From Mya arenaria (taxonomy: Eukaryota; Mollusca; Bivalvia; Myida; Myidae), in contig NC_069124.1 in NCBI RefSeq assembly GCF_026914265.1, forward strand, positions 10,506,522 through 10,570,521: DNA of 64,000 bases. Direction: 5' to 3'. Positions 35,692 through 49,055 of this stretch are shown piece after piece. Each line of letters begins with the position of its first letter. The first letter of the stretch is position 1. Position numbers and translations under genes: made by a program. Under the pieces are notes generated by a model. The model was given only the letters and a program-made list of their open reading frames with translations. It had not been told where the DNA came from and made no database searches.

Positions 35692-35960
35692 GCCGATTGT
35701 TCAGAACTTTGTTAAATTTAACATCGTTGTTAACTTCATCGGTGTTAACTTCATCTTTGTTAACTTACAAATGAATATTGCTCTGTAAGTTTCACAGATA
35801 CACTTAAGATCTTCAGTAGTCCAAACAAGAGTTGAGACAACTGTTTCGGTTGTACTTGTTTTAAATATATGAACACATCGTCAAATATTTCGCCTTTAAA
35901 CGTTAACGACGATGTCTTTATCCCGTTGTTAACTTTAACAAAGTTCTGAACAATCAGGCC
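35692..35960. mobile_element. 270-bp MITE
   Basis: The left end GGCCGATTGTTCAGAACTTT and the right end AAAGTTCTGAACAATCAGGCC are near-perfect inverted repeats of about 30 bp, with a GTTAAC-rich interior. I see no transposase. The frame on the minus strand at 35760-35981 is an artefact of the element. Confidence 0.85.
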
Positions 35961-36279
35961 AATGTTTGTTATTACTTTCACTTATGCTTATGTTGATAAT
36001 CATGCACATTTAATAACAAATATGTTATTTTTATCAAATATATATTAAATGTTATACGTGTTAGTTCTTGGTTTGGCTTTATCTGTGAGTATTCATATTA
36101 ATTCCAGGTTCAATATATTCCTAAAAAGTATATCCGGAACGCTACGTACACAGCGTTAACTGCTGTGAATCTACTTATGCATAACAGAAATGACTGACCT
36201 CTCAAAATGACCTTGATCTTTGAACTAGGGACCTTGAAGTCCGCTCAGATTAACATCGAATAGCATTTATGTAGTAAAA

Positions 36280-37430
36280 TTAAAAACAAGAGGCCCATGA
36301 GCACCTATGCTTTACTGGCATGGCACTTGTGGTAATTTTCAATCCAGAGCATGTATGTATGGGTAATAGGCATCAAACATATAGTTCACTTGGGACGTTT
36401 TGTGTTTGAGTACGCTGAAAACGTTGCACGTTCAACATCTGAGGACAGAAAATGTTGTTAGCAGATTAGTTGCATGAAATATTTTAATATGTGCCAATGA
36501 CCGTAGTTCATATCCAAAATATGAACATACTAGTTACAACACACATTCAATGTCAATCAACCGATCATGCTACAACGAATCGCGGAAGCTCAGAAATAAG
36601 AAAGTAGGTCAAAAGGTAACAAACAAGGCCATCAAAGTACAACATTGATATTTCTTATCAAAACTGTACACATGGTCCCAATTTCAAAGCTGTAGCTTCA
36701 ACAATAAGAAAGTAGGTCAAGGGGTCAGAAACAATGTAATCAAAGAACAAAATAAATATTTGTAGTCAAAAAGGTACATATGGCCCAGATTTCATTGCTG
36801 TAGCATCAGAAATAAGAAAGTATGTCAAAAGGTCACAGACAAGGTCATCCGAGGACAACAATGATGCTCGTTTGCAAAACTGTACACATGGTCCAAATTT
36901 CATTGCTGAAGCTTCGACAAAAAGGAAGTAGGTCAAAAGGTCACAGTCAAGGTTATCGGAGAACAACATAAATATTTTATGTTTCAAAATTGAACACATG
37001 TTCCAAAATTCATTGCTGTAGCTTTCAAAATAAGGAAGTAGTTCAAAAGGGGAGGTCCAACTTTGGCCCCAGTGGCATAATTTAAACTGTCTTGGTAGAT
37101 GGTCATCATATGATGGTCCACAACAAATATGAAAGGTATGAGCCTTGTGGTTTGAAACAAGAAGATTTTAAAAGTTTTTCTTACATAACTTTTGACCCCC
37201 GGAGCAGGGCCAGTTTTGACCCCAGGGGCATAATTTGAACCATCTTGGTAGAGGACCACTAACTGATGCCTTATAATAGCAAGGGTCTGGGCCTAGCGGT
37301 TGCAGATAAAAATACTTTCAAACATTTCCGTATATAAGTTTACCAAACTTGTGAACCCCGGGGCGTGTCCGTAATGGCCCCTGGGACATAATTTGAACAA
37401 ACGCTCACAAGCAATTGTGTTCAGATGAAT
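36280..37430. repeat. Dispersed repeat with ~107-bp tandem monomers
   Basis: At least five monomers beginning near 36594, 36704, 36811, 36918 and 37026. Each carries 'aataag-aagta-gtcaaaaggtcac', 'acaa-gtcatc', 'gtacacatggtcc-atttcattgctgtagc'. The flanking part (37060-37430) has a longer unit with 'gcataatttgaaccatcttggtag'. The frames at 36766-37259 are inside the repeat. Confidence 0.7.
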
Positions 37431-40400
37431 AAACGAACGACAGAGACTTCAATCAACGTCATTTGTAATGTTGATCTATTTTTACCAAGGGCAAGGGAGA
37501 GTACAACATAAAACCAACTGCACAACCAAAAGACAAGTTGTCTCTCTTTAATCCTAGACTTGGCTATCGACTTTGCTAAAAATAGCATTTTTGTTTACAC
37601 TTTCAAGGGCCATACAGTAGTCATGCATGGACGGATCTGGCTGGTTTTCGAAAGGAACCGAGTTCTGATGGATATCTTACTACTGTACAAGACTGAAGAC
37701 TGTATCATATCCACATGCAATTGTTTACAGACGCACGAACGCACAAACGATGTACACATCGCCATCGCATAAGCCTTTGGCCAAAAGAGCTACAAAATCA
37801 CGGTTGCATGATAATATTTAAGTACGGACTGTAACGTTGATGTTTGTGGAAGCAGTAGGGTTATGTAAATTTTGAACTGTCAAATAAGGACTAGAGCTGA
37901 AACCTGTGTGCAGAATGCCATGTGAACAAAGATATTCAAACCAGGATTGCAAGCATGCGACTGGGATGTTTTCCAGCTTGGCTTCATCAATAACCGAACT
38001 TGACCTATCTTTGAAAAAATAAAATTTTGTGACCCTGGGGGCCGTTTCAACATAGGATTTAAGTCATAACTTCAATAATCTTAAATTTCAAAACCATCAC
38101 AAATTGCAATTCTATTTCCTCAATTTTTTAAGTAATAATAAGACGACATGAAGTAAAGTGTTAATGATCAAGAATGAGCGGGGTCAATTTAATGACTTAG
38201 AATACAACCACATTGACTGATATATTGTCAACGCAAAATCTGACACAGGGAGTTTGTATCGGATGAGAGGAAGTAGGGGGACCTTTTAACATCCGCCAAA
38301 GTTGAAATTCGAAATGATTAAGCCTACTACTTATTAATTCCCCATCCGCAATTTCATTTGGCTGTAGGTTGTATTTTCATATTGGCTAATCTCCAATTCA
38401 TTCAACTATGTAGCAAAATAATGAAACTGACTATAAGACAATTCCATTATAAGACTAAAATCAACTCAGATCTTGATTGAAACATCTCCCCTGTTTCATA
38501 AAGATTGCCGTAATTATGACATCTACATTATCAAATCAATTGTAGACAAATGATAAAATGACGTCAGTACCAAGAGCTGGGGATGAGCTAAAACACATTG
38601 TTTCTTATTACGAATGTGCATTCAAAAAATGAGCACATTATTGATGAATTTCAGTTTTGTAAACTTTACATGGAACTTAAAGATGATCGCTATTAAGGTA
38701 GGCTATAAAGGTAACCACAAACTAGGCCCATCAACAATACCTTCCCTGAGCCCTGGTTTAAAACCGGGACAGGACATTAAATGAAGACAAGACAGTCACT
38801 ATTGTATAATACCTTTTTTAATTATAACACATGATTCCATATGCTGTATATAATAACATTTTGCAAACAACAAAGATTAAAGCAACAAAGAAACATGGCT
38901 AAGAAAATAAAAAGATCTCTTCAATCATAACAAATCAACAAGTAATCTCTAAATCTATTCAATTCAAATTTCCATATTTCTTTCAAATAAATAACATGTT
39001 GAAACTTATATGCGGAAGTATGAAAGATCTACTGAAGTATTCAATGAAGAGCATATATTTGAATATAATCTTTACAAAAAAAAAATTCATACCAAATTTC
39101 ATCATTCACTTAACAGTTAGTGAGACCGTTAATACTGTATGCATCCTCTTATACCTACTGGACAAAATTATTCGTTAAACTTTACAAAGCTTTGTTCAAA
39201 TGATCTTATTTTTAATACCCCAGGATATTCATGTTAAATTCAGATACAATTAAGATTCATACTCATATCAAGCCTCCTATCCTCTTTAATAATCAGAATA
39301 CAGAAAGCCATACATTGAAAGCACGAAATCATAGTAAATATATCATGTATGATCTGTACACGGGACTAGCATCATTGGATGACATGAAGACTATGGGAAA
39401 TCTCTAATGATCAAAGTTCCAATCTGGCAGATCCTTGCCAGTATTCTAAAAAGAAATGAGATTTTGAACCATGCACAAACACTAAGTCTTGTCTTTTTCA
39501 GTAAAAAAGGGACATCATTCAATATTGATTAACGCTATGGGCCTTGCCATACATGAGTATCGTAACTGTCAACATGTGTACCAAGTTTCATCTGAAAATT
39601 ATGAACGGTTGTTGAGTAACGGCCAAAGGTACAGGTTTTGCAAGCCAACACTACCAAGGTTATGGCAATACTTGGATTTTCTTCTCCTTTGTCTATCTAA
39701 AAAACGACTTAGATTTTCAACCCTAACATGGTCTTGTCAGTGGTATGTTTATTGGAGCATCTTACCATAAGGAACACCTACTATACTGAAAGCTTGGGGG
39801 AAACATTTCTGATAGAATGACTCCTTAATAAGTTACCATCAGACTCACCAACATCTTTCACAGTGTGAAAAATTCATATCACTACTATGCCTCATGTCTC
39901 AACACTGTAACCTGCTAAAAATAACTTCCAGAATGACAAACAAGCCAAGCTAAGAGAAGTACATTTGTTCTTTTCCACAAAATAATGCCCCAGTTACTAC
40001 CATTAGTTCATGACAATAGAATGTAACTTAGCCCCCCCAAAAAAGTTCATTTTATATAATATGCCATATCTTTCTATTTGCATAATGTCAAAATTCTTTA
40101 CATTGTGATCTGAGTGTTTAAACATTGGTGTCTATTCATGGATGGTATTGACAAAGGCATTCAAACAATACAACATTACTTTTCATCAACGTTAAATTTA
40201 CTGAGCATACATTACAATAGAATTTCAAATTCAACAAAAAATCCTCTGACATAGACACTGAAACACAAATGAACAGTTGGTGTGCTTTAAATGTATTAAT
40301 CTCATACATTTTGGAAATCTAAAACTGTAGTGGATCCTTAATCACTTAAAAGCACATACAGTCAGTGCTATCAATTAGAACTCATGTATTGTACGATCAC

Positions 40401-41488
40401 ATTTTTGAATCAATATTTCTGATAACTAATCATAATTATATAATATCAATGTCAGATGTTATTGCTCAATTTGCAGTTACCGTAGGCGTAGTTTGATTTT
40501 GCAAAAATACACTGAATTAAATTTGTGTCATGCATTTGATATTTAACTGAAATTCATGATTGTACAAATTTTGGTGAAAAGAAGGCCTTGACTTCCCCTA
40601 AAATGATTTCCCTAAGTGGAATTCCACGCAACTACTTCAAATTTGTCCTTTAGAACTGTTAATGAGAACACTGAAAACCTTTAAATGCTTGGTGAAAATT
40701 AAACAAACAATTTAAAAGGCTGGCTCTCATTGATTTAAATTCATAACTTGTAAGGAGAGGCACATTCTAAACAGGATAAAAAAAACCCACATCAATCAAC
40801 TGAAATGATGATCATGTTTATGACATTGAACTAGGCATCCTATTACACATATTTATAAATCACAGCTGAAGACTCAAGCTAGTTTTCACATTTAAAAGAT
40901 TCTCTAACTTAAAAAACTGTAGACATTAATCCATTTTTGGTTGTGGAATAAAATAAGGTTCATAAAAAATGAATAGATTCTACCAGTAAATGGAAATTCC
41001 AAAATCATAATACACAAATGTACATAAACAATATCATTCTGTTATATTTACACCTCAACTTCCATTCCTTTAATGAACTGCCTTTCGGCAATTGTGTTTA
41101 TCAATCGATGAACGCAACATCTCTGGATATGTTCGGATGGCAATTCATTGCATAACAATATACATGAAAAATATTGATATTGTTATTGTTTGTTTTGTGT
41201 CAGCAGGTCCTGTAAAATGTAAATCAACATTTTAGAAAGTATTATTTTTTAAATTTTAAATGAATTGTTGCCATAAGTGTTTGAATTTTACGTTTAAGAG
41301 TGATTTCAAGTGGCTGATCTTTTCCCACGATTGTGACGTCATTTGAAAAAAAAGCTTCCTGTTACAGTCGGGTCATTCTTTTTACAGAATGGGTAGGAAA
41401 GAGTGACTGAAAGGTTTTCTTAAATGAAATGAAGTATTTTTTTAACAATTATTGAATGAAATAATGAACTATTGGTGTAAATATAAGT
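37431..41488. other. Intergenic DNA, no supported gene
   Basis: AT-rich sequence between the four-exon gene and the 3' end of FEM1. A frame at 39489-39770 lies in a repeat-like patch ('caagtttcatctgaaaattatg...') and has no family features. A GTTTAAAACCGGG phrase near 38755 and long A/T tracts were noted without a call. Confidence 0.4.
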
Positions 41489-41638
41489 AATGAATTGGGG
41501 GTTGATGTCATTTTTGGGGATATGAACGCAATTGGGCTGGTCAAAGTATGCGTGGAGTCCTTCTTCGGACTCCACACACTTTGACCAGCCCAATTGCGTT
41601 CATACCCCAATAATGACATCAAGCCCGCAATTCATTCC
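41489..41638. repeat. 150-bp near-perfect hairpin
   Basis: Two arms of about 72 bp (41489-41560 and 41567-41638) are inverted complements with few mismatches, separated by a six-base loop (TTCTTC). The inner stem is GGAGTCC/GGACTCC, and both arms share GGGCTGGTCAAAGT. The size and symmetry suit a small palindromic MITE or a precursor-like hairpin RNA locus; nothing here decides between them. Confidence 0.9.
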
Positions 41639-42488
41639 TTAAATGAACCTCACATTGTTATAAACCAAAGTAAATGTCATAAAAATAGTACATGATACAC
41701 AAATGCATGAATATCAATAAAGAAATTTGAAAATAAAATAAAATCACAAAGTTACAGATGATAATTGCCTTAAAGATTTACATGGACAATGCTTTAATAA
41801 ATTAGTCGACAAATGGTTCCAAGAGATACAATTTATGACAGAGGACATTCAAAGTTTTAGCTAATATACACATGATGGTGCTGGTATACATAAAAAGCTT
41901 TCAGACATTTCCGATCTTTCATTAAATCAAAAATAAATTCAAGTGTATGAAAAAATACCATAAAAGTGAATTCATTTATGTTAAATAAAGTCATAACTCT
42001 TGCAAATAAAGTATTTCAGAAGTCATTAAGTAATAATATCATATGTCCAATGAAATACTTAAATTCGGTATATGACTTCAGTTAGACAATTATTTCTGAT
42101 GTTTTATGAATATTCTCTAGATATTGGTAACAATTTTTAACTCAAAAGTAACCAAAATAATACCAGTATTACATGTACATATAGCGCAGCGGTTCACTTA
42201 CTCAATATAATAAACAATGGCATTGGGGTTTTAGAAGCAAGATGATCACTGATTTATACATATGTGCCAACAAAAACTAAGTGTCCAACAGTGCTACTTG
42301 AAGCAGTTATTGAAATAAGGGCATCACCTGTATAAAGGACAACTAACTTGCAAATTGACCAAGATACGATGATAGACCTACCAGTAGACGACTCTATATA
42401 ATAATTCATTGCAAAATTCTTAACTCAAGCGTTGAAAATTGAAACAATGATTTAATGGATTAAGGATTCGTAAAATCAATCAGTTCCG
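41639..42488. other. FEM1 3' flank
   Basis: AT-rich sequence immediately downstream of the FEM1 stop, on the minus strand. Probably 3' untranslated region in part. No gene or structured element found. Confidence 0.4.
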
Positions 42489-45400
42489 TCAGTGCATTTC
42501 AACGAAATTTTCAAGCCTCCTGGGAATAGAACCTTTGTAGGGGATGGCACACTTCACAATTTTTCTTGCAGCAAGACACTGCAGAGAAGTAAACTGTAGC
42601 GGTGACACAATACTGTGTACCGGCATTCCTCGGATAAGTTGTGATGCAATTTTCCTTTCCGCGTTGCATGTATCAAGATGTGCACCGTGTTTCAAAAGTA
42701 TTGTAAACACCTCTGGTTTAAAAGGCTTGTTGCTGGCAGCTATGTGGAGCGGAGTGTTTTTGTCCAAGTCAAATGCATTTGTGTTAGCCCCAACATCAAG
42801 AAGCAGAGTAACAACTGGTAATGAAGGGAACTGACATACTGGGTATTGGCCGACGCTGGTTGTATCTCGACTGCATGCTAAATGTAGCGGTGAGTATCCT
42901 TTTGCTCCTATAGGTCTAAGGTTGATCAATCTATATGCATTTCTCTTAAACAGTTTCTCTTCATCCTTACTAAGGGTGGTTTTTAATCGGCAGATCAGAC
43001 ACATAATGTGCATGATTATCACAAGAAGTCTGTTCACATGTGTTGTGCATTTGTCTGTTGACTCAAGCTGTGCCAAATGTTTTCTACCTTTCTCGAGCTC
43101 ATCAATTGCTCGTAAAAAGACATCCATAATATCTTTGAATGACACAGGTTGAGGAGGTCTATTCCTTCCTTCAGTAGTCATAAATGAAAACAATTCGGCA
43201 AAAGACAAGAAACTACTCTGGGTCATTGGACTTAATGGTTCTAACACAGTTTGCTGTAGATCAAGGGCATATGTCCACAGCTGAATGCATCGGTCAAAGT
43301 TGCCCATGTCTGCATAGAGTGCTCCTCTGTATCGAATATAATAGGAAGTGTCTGGGTGGGCTGGGCCGAGTATCCTTTCTCGAACAAGAAGAGCCTGCAT
43401 GCGCATAGCATCTGGATCTGCTACTAGCTCTTCAAGTTGGTTAATACAGGTAACTTCTTCTGCATTTTCATAAGCTTCACTGCTTGTAGCTCTGGTAGGT
43501 TTTAAAATCAAGTTTTGTCTGTCAGAATACCTTTCTCTCATAGAACGGCGCCAGAAGGTTAGAGCACCCAGCATATCTCTTTTCTTATCCACATAAGTAG
43601 ATCCAAGTAGCTCTAGAGCATCTATTCTATGTTCTTTACTGCATTCTTTCCTGCCTATCAGATATTCAACAATTTCACCAAATCCAGCAACAGCAGCTGC
43701 GAGAAGAGGTGTTATGCCATAAGCATCCTTCTCAATGCTTGCATTATATCCAAGTAAAAGCTTCATAATTGCCAGGCTGCCAGACTCTGCACAGTCATGA
43801 AGAGCAGTGTTTCCTGAAAAAGTCAGAGAGCATTTAAAACAACATTTTCATGCATGAATGTCAAAGATTTTAAGAGTGCAATTATCTATAACAAGTACAA
43901 CCATGAAAACAAAGTTTTTACAAAGCAATTTAAATATAATAAAAAACATGTTTGTTTTAAGAAAATATATAATAAATCATTTGTAAATGAAAATCCCAAA
44001 TTAGAAGTATATACACACTCATCAAAATTAAGCTGTTCTAGAACAAGCTGTAATACTTCCATTCATATAAGTCCATATCATAATGTGATACAAACCCACA
44101 AACCACAATATATAAACATATGAAAACGAGCAAATTCATTGAATTTATATTACCTGCCTGATTAGACAAAGTAGAATGGAAATCAAGTGTTGGTAAAATA
44201 TTTGGTACTGCTGGGGAATGGTGCATTCTTAGTATATAACTGAGTTCATTTTGGCACTATACAGAAAATCGAGAAAGCGCAGCAAGGCTGCTGGCCAAGA
44301 AAGCTAGCACCATTTTCTGATGTTCGCCAAAATGAACTCAATTTATTTGGTGTTCGCACTTATTTGACCCACTTACTAGATCACCCAGATGTCACAGGGT
44401 ATTTTCGCGTGAAAGTTAAACGTCCCAGGCATTAGTTTCATTTAATGAGTGTCGGGCAATGGTAAATTGACGCAGATTTGTGAATATGTTATAAAACCAA
44501 ATAAAATGAATTGATGTTTGTACATAAAATATAGAAAAGCACCAAAACATGAAAGTTTATAGTACTTTTCATTTAAAAATCAATTGTTGATATTTAGATT
44601 ATTAGAATTACCTAGCTATGTTTGCATAGTACAGAACTTTACTGGGATGTCAAGGCATTCCTTGGAGGGGTTAACTCCACAGACTCTATATAGGAATCTA
44701 CGCTAAAATTAAATTTTCAATTGAATATGATTTCAGATGCCACTGTTGGTACTTAACTGCGTTAAGCTATGGGGACGGACTTGGAGGGTTACACTGAGGG
44801 AAGCAGTTACTCATTGATTGTAAATGGGGTAAACCCTTGATTGTCATTGGCACATTAATAAGTGTGTGCATCAATGAACGTTGGATATGAGTTTGTTTGC
44901 AATTGTTTGAAATAAAAAATAATTGTACATACCGGTAGCATAGCATTTAGATTTGACCTGGAAATATTTTTTTAAACACCTGACCATGTAACCCAGTTTC
45001 AAACTAAAAAATGATATTGTCAAGGCAAACATTCTGATCAAGTTTCAAAATGATTTTCAAAGATTTGACCTTGTTTCTGCCGCATGTGACCCAGTTTCAA
45101 TCAAGGCCAACAATCTGATTAAGTTTCATTAATATCGGACGAGATATATTGCTCTACATTTAGCATGTTCCAAAGATTTTTTCAAAGATTTGACATAGTG
45201 ACCTTGTTTTAGACCCCAGTGAACCACTTTTTGAATGCAGTGAGATTTCATCATGTTCTGTCCAATATTGATCTAATGAATTTAATCATTTACACATGAT
45301 ATGGTTCAGACATAAAAATCTGAGAACTGACAAAGTGACCTAATTTTTATTACATGTGACCCAGCTTTAAAGTTATTGAGTTTATCAAGGGAAAACATTC

Positions 45401-46957
45401 TGATGAAGTTTGATGAAAAGTGGACCAAATATAATGCATTAAGTTTGTTTATTTGATATACCTATTATAAATTATAAACTACTTTCCTAGTTTTCAACCC
45501 TATGTGACCCAAACCATAGTGATTTTGACAAGGGGAAAATTCTGATCAAGTTTGACCATATCGTTCAAGACGACAGACAGACCGAATGTCAAATAAGAAG
45601 GGCATGTATCCATCTATAAGTGTTGTGCCGATGATCGATTATAATCGACAATTGGTCGGAAAGGTCTACCTCGGCTACAATTGATAGTGAAATTTGAATA
45701 ATCGATTATAGAAACAAGGGACGTAACCGCTACCGACTTTGTAACCAGTAAAATAAATGAAAATATGTTTTGTATCTGGTTAATGCTAGTTTATGTTAAA
45801 ATGTCAAGGTGGTAATATGTTAAGTTATCTAGTCATATTCCTCTCAAGTCAATACAGTACCTTATTGTAAAATTTCTTTGTAATTTAACTGCTAAAGGAT
45901 TGGTTCCTTACTTCTGTGGTTGTGGTTTAAAAGTGATTTTAAAACATGTAACCGTTTACTTTTTACCATACATGTAAGAAATTAGTTTTCTCAGTTTACT
46001 GAAAGAAATTGTTCTTTTAGAAGATATAGAATTTTGCTTGATGTACTTGTAACTGATTATTTAAAAGAAATTGATATCTTTTTCTGTGTTTATTTTACAC
46101 CTGTATACAATACTAAATGTAAGACAAAAATTAGAGCCTGTGGTCTCATGTACTGTAATAGTATTTAAACTTGAAAACACTAAAGGATAGTTGCGTTCTG
46201 AATAAATAATGTAATTTATACAAATAAATGTACACACCATATTGTAAGGGAACATTGGTTCTTAAAAATGATGCATGTACTGTATCTGTTTACCAAAGAT
46301 AAATAAATAATAATTAAATTGATTAATAATCGATCATTTTTTTTCGTTTTTAAACCGATTATTATTTTTCCGTCCGAATGAATTTGCAAGTTTACTCTTC
46401 TTCTTTCAAATACCTTTTACACTCTTTCTGTTCACATCAGCCCCCTTTTCAAGAAGATATTTCGCGATGTCATAGTGACCTTTGTAACAAGCAATCATGA
46501 GGCAAGTGTGGCCGTGCCTATTAGCGATTTCAATATTTGCTCCATGCTGCACAAGGAACTTCACAATATCTAGATGACCATCAAATGATGCAGCTCTCAG
46601 AGGTGTTGAATTTGTAAGCGTTGTCTTATTTACTGAAGCCGTCTTTTTCACCAGGAACTGAACAATGTTCAGATAACCAGCCGCCGCAGCACACCATAAT
46701 GGCGGCGCCCCTTCAATAGTCTCACCATCAAATGTTACAGAACCCGGCTGTTCTTGATCTGCACCACAATGGTCAATCAAATACTTAGCAACATCAAAAT
46801 GGCCATTTCTGGCAGCCATTATCAGTGGGGTGGCCCCATTTGTTTTGGCTTGAACAAGTTGTTTTACAACATCTTTCGACTTATGATCAAGGAATATCTT
46901 AAGACGACTTAGTTTGCCGTCTCTAGCTGCGTTATAAACAACGTTTCTGTATTCCAT
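42489..46957 (-). CDS. FEM1C: FEM1A/C orthologue, CUL2 E3 substrate receptor (2 exons)
   Basis: Exon 1 is 46957-46414 and exon 2 is 43813-42489. The junction is phase 1 (AAAG|GTATTT, TTTCAG|GA), giving 622 residues against 617 in human FEM1C. The start was set at MEYRNVVYNAARDGKL, which aligns with human MDLKTAVFNAARDGKL; seven more codons upstream are open but probably untranslated. The N-terminal half is ankyrin repeats (NGATPLIMAARNGH, GAPPLWCAAAAGY, STPLRAASFDGH, HTCLMIACYKGH). A TPR-like middle follows (MRMQALLVRERILGPAHPDTSYYIRYRGALYAD), then two C-terminal ankyrin repeats and a conserved end (LQCLAARKIV ... IPRRLENFVEMH). The family binds CUL2-Elongin BC and recognises Arg-type C-terminal degrons. 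Sequence is nearer to FEM1A/C than FEM1B. The 2.6-kb intron carries repeats. Confidence 0.95.
44240..44342. repeat. Short hairpin repeat in FEM1 intron
   Basis: TGAGTTCATTTTGGC on the left and GCCAAAATGAACTCA on the right, with an inner ACAGAAAAT/ATTTTCTG pair. About 103 bp with a stem of roughly 30 bp; a minimal MITE-like palindrome. Confidence 0.7.
44960..45600. repeat. Dispersed repeat of diverged ~130-bp monomers in FEM1 intron
   Basis: Several diverged monomers repeat 'catgtgacccagtttcaa', 'aacattctgatcaagtttc' and 'gatttgaccttg'. The patch ends with GACGACAGACAGACCG, which resembles the primer-like start or end of similar patches elsewhere. Confidence 0.6.
45626..46345. mobile_element. 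Possible hAT-type non-autonomous element in FEM1 intron
   Basis: GATGATCGATTATAATCGAC on the left and the diverged complement of ATGATCGATTATTAATCAA on the right could be terminal repeats around about 700 bp without a transposase. The ends are short and AT-rich, so chance is not excluded. Confidence 0.35.
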
Positions 46958-47269
46958 GGCCTGACATACTAACAACAAAATTGTTAATTTTCGAGAATGT
47001 CAACTTTTTAGGAAAATACGTCGGTGTCGTTAAATAATATAATTGTAAATTCCGCAAATAAGGTTTCATACCACCAATCGTTAGATTCTGTTAATAAATA
47101 TAGTTGAGAATAAGCGTTCAGAGGCAGTTTTTGACAAGGGCAATTTTAAAGGAAAAAGGAAAAGAAGATACGTGGACTATGAGATTAGAGCCAAGATAAA
47201 AGACAAGCGGAGTAAATAGCCTTTTGTTCGGCAAAATTATGATCCAGTGATCAATGGGAACCTGGTTAA

Positions 47270-47390
47270 ATAGCCCCCAAGTCAAATAGCCCCCATTTTG
47301 GTCAAATAGCCCCCACACGTTTGGTCAAATAGCCCCTCTTGAAAAAAAATAGTCAAAACGCCCCCATTTTGGTCAAATAGCCCCCACTCC
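47270..47390 (-). repeat. TAGCCCCCA tandem repeat upstream of FEM1
   Basis: Six imperfect copies of GTCAAATAGCCCCC, some with the insert ATTTTG or ACACGTTT between them, about 310-430 bp upstream of the FEM1 start codon. It could lie in the promoter or 5' UTR. No known factor site is claimed. Confidence 0.75.
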
Positions 47391-47721
47391 TTATTTTATT
47401 TGAAATTATATTTGAAGGTTAGGAGTTTATAAAAAATATTTGAATGTATATTTGAAGGTAAGTTGTAATATTTTTAAGATATTTGAATTTGTTTTTGAAG
47501 GTATATAAGTTGTAATATTCTTAAGATATATTGCATTTACATAATTGCTAAAGTCTACAGGTTGTATAAAGAAAGTTAATGTTGAAAATTATTTACATAC
47601 ACCATAGAAAATGAGAAATATTTCTTAAATAAAATTGAAACTAGGAAAATGATATTTTAACAAAAATAGGAAATTTAGAAAAAAATAAGAGGACATATTA
47701 TCCGACCAAGAGCCGAATTTA

Positions 47722-47920
47722 TTGATAATGGTGAAAAGCCGGTCGGTTGGAAAAAAACATTTCAAGGCTTTTTGGTCTCGTATTGAACATTTTGTGGTTA
47801 GAGCTGTGAATTTTGCTTTAGAAAATGGATCAATGTCTATTACACAAAAACAAGGTATCATTACATGTATACCAAAAGATAATAAACCAAGGATTTTTCA
47901 GAAATATATATATATATATT
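47722..47920 (+). mobile_element. LINE reverse-transcriptase fragment
   Basis: The translated frame includes VVRAVNFALENGSMS and ITQKQGIITCIPKDNKPR. This is the stretch just before and at the first conserved block of LINE reverse transcriptases (family form ISQRQGIITLIPK). Only this piece of about 60 codons is present, followed by a (TA)n tract. It is a 5'- and 3'-truncated copy on the plus strand, between FEM1 and DCAF12. Confidence 0.7.
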
Positions 47921-48116
47921 TAAATATAAAAATCAACATTTCCGTTAAAACTATAATTTTTAGGGTGGCATCGCCGCCTCAACAGCCATGCTGGGATTGC
48001 GCCGCCCTTTTACAACCTTGTACAGCTGGTAAGTACTAAGCATTGAGGCTGATTCGATCGACAATCAGTTCCGCCTGGTCTTAGAACAACGCTTGCAGCA
48101 TAAGCAGTAGGCAGCG

Positions 48117-48163
48117 TACAGGTCCATGCAGAGACGTGTGTTCGCTGCATGGGACCTGTACAG
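48117..48163. repeat. Short perfect-stem hairpin
   Basis: GTACAGGTCCATGCA pairs with TGCATGGGACCTGTAC around a loop of about 16 bases. The sequence around it is GC-richer than its flanks. Nature unknown. Confidence 0.6.
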
Positions 48164-48299
48164 ATCTGGCGATCTGACCGACACCGGTCTGCTGAAAATT
48201 TCCTCTATATATGTGCACACCGTCCCCAAAAACAGATCAAACAGAAGATTAGTGACAGCTGCATAAGAACCTTAATTATTATTATGTATTGACATATAA

Positions 48300-48750
48300 T
48301 ATACATTCTCCATCCAAGTCATGGCCCCTCTTATTTTAAGATAAAAGGTTATGGTCGCGGTGACCTTGGACACAAAAAGCTTGTCTGATTGATAACTATA
48401 TAATGCTTAGTCCCACGTACGGTCCTCAAACTTGGTACACGTAGAGATGTTGGTCGTGACCAGCATATGAACCGTATTTATTTTGTGGTCAATGGTCAAT
48501 GTCGTTTTGACATTGAACACAAAAAGTGTGTTTCATTCATAACTATAGAGTACGCTTGGACCCAAGGTCCTCAAACTTGGTAGAGAGGTTTTTCATTACC
48601 TTACTCTATTCGTTTTGAGGTCAAAAGCCACGGTAATGATGTTCTTGAACACAAAAAAGGTTGTTTGATCAATATAGGGAGAATGCTACGACCTACGCTT
48701 CTAAAACTTGGTGGATATGTTGGTCATGACCTTTAAATAAGCTATTAATG
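48300..48750. repeat. Dispersed repeat, four ~120-bp monomers
   Basis: Monomers share 'ggtcctcaaacttggtaca/gag', 'gttggtcgtgacc' and 'ttttgaggtcaa'. Same general class as the patch at 23016-23530 but a distinct subfamily. Followed at 49025-49055 by a (CATC)n microsatellite. Confidence 0.65.
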
Positions 48751-49024
48751 CTTTAGCGGTGTTGTTGTTGTTGTTTTTGTTGTTTTTCTCTTTTAGTTTG
48801 AACAAATTATTTTTAACAAAATGTTGACATGTATTGTTATTTGGCTATTATTGTTCCATGTACATTTCAAAGTTATTGCCATGCCTGCATAAACATAGTA
48901 TATGAGCATTCGGCTACAATTGTAATTGTTCATATGTCAAAATATTCTTACGATGTTTGTCTATATTGTGTTTGTCGTTTTGTAAATACGTTAATCTCGT
49001 CATATATGGAGGAATAAAAATCAA

Positions 49025-49055
49025 TCTCTCCATCCATCCATCCATCCATCCGTCC
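49025..49055. repeat. (CATC)n microsatellite
   Basis: About seven CATC repeats with one variant (CGTC), next to a dispersed-repeat patch. Confidence 0.85.

Noticed and set aside
39489-39770. 93-codon frame on the plus strand
   Set aside because: Lies in a repeat-like patch, has no family features and no splice or start support.
47962-48034. Possible first exon of DCAF12 ending at a GTAAGT
   Set aside because: The phase could fit in one frame, but the peptide (PCWDCAALLQPCTA) lacks the basic DCAF12 N terminus and follows directly on a LINE fragment.
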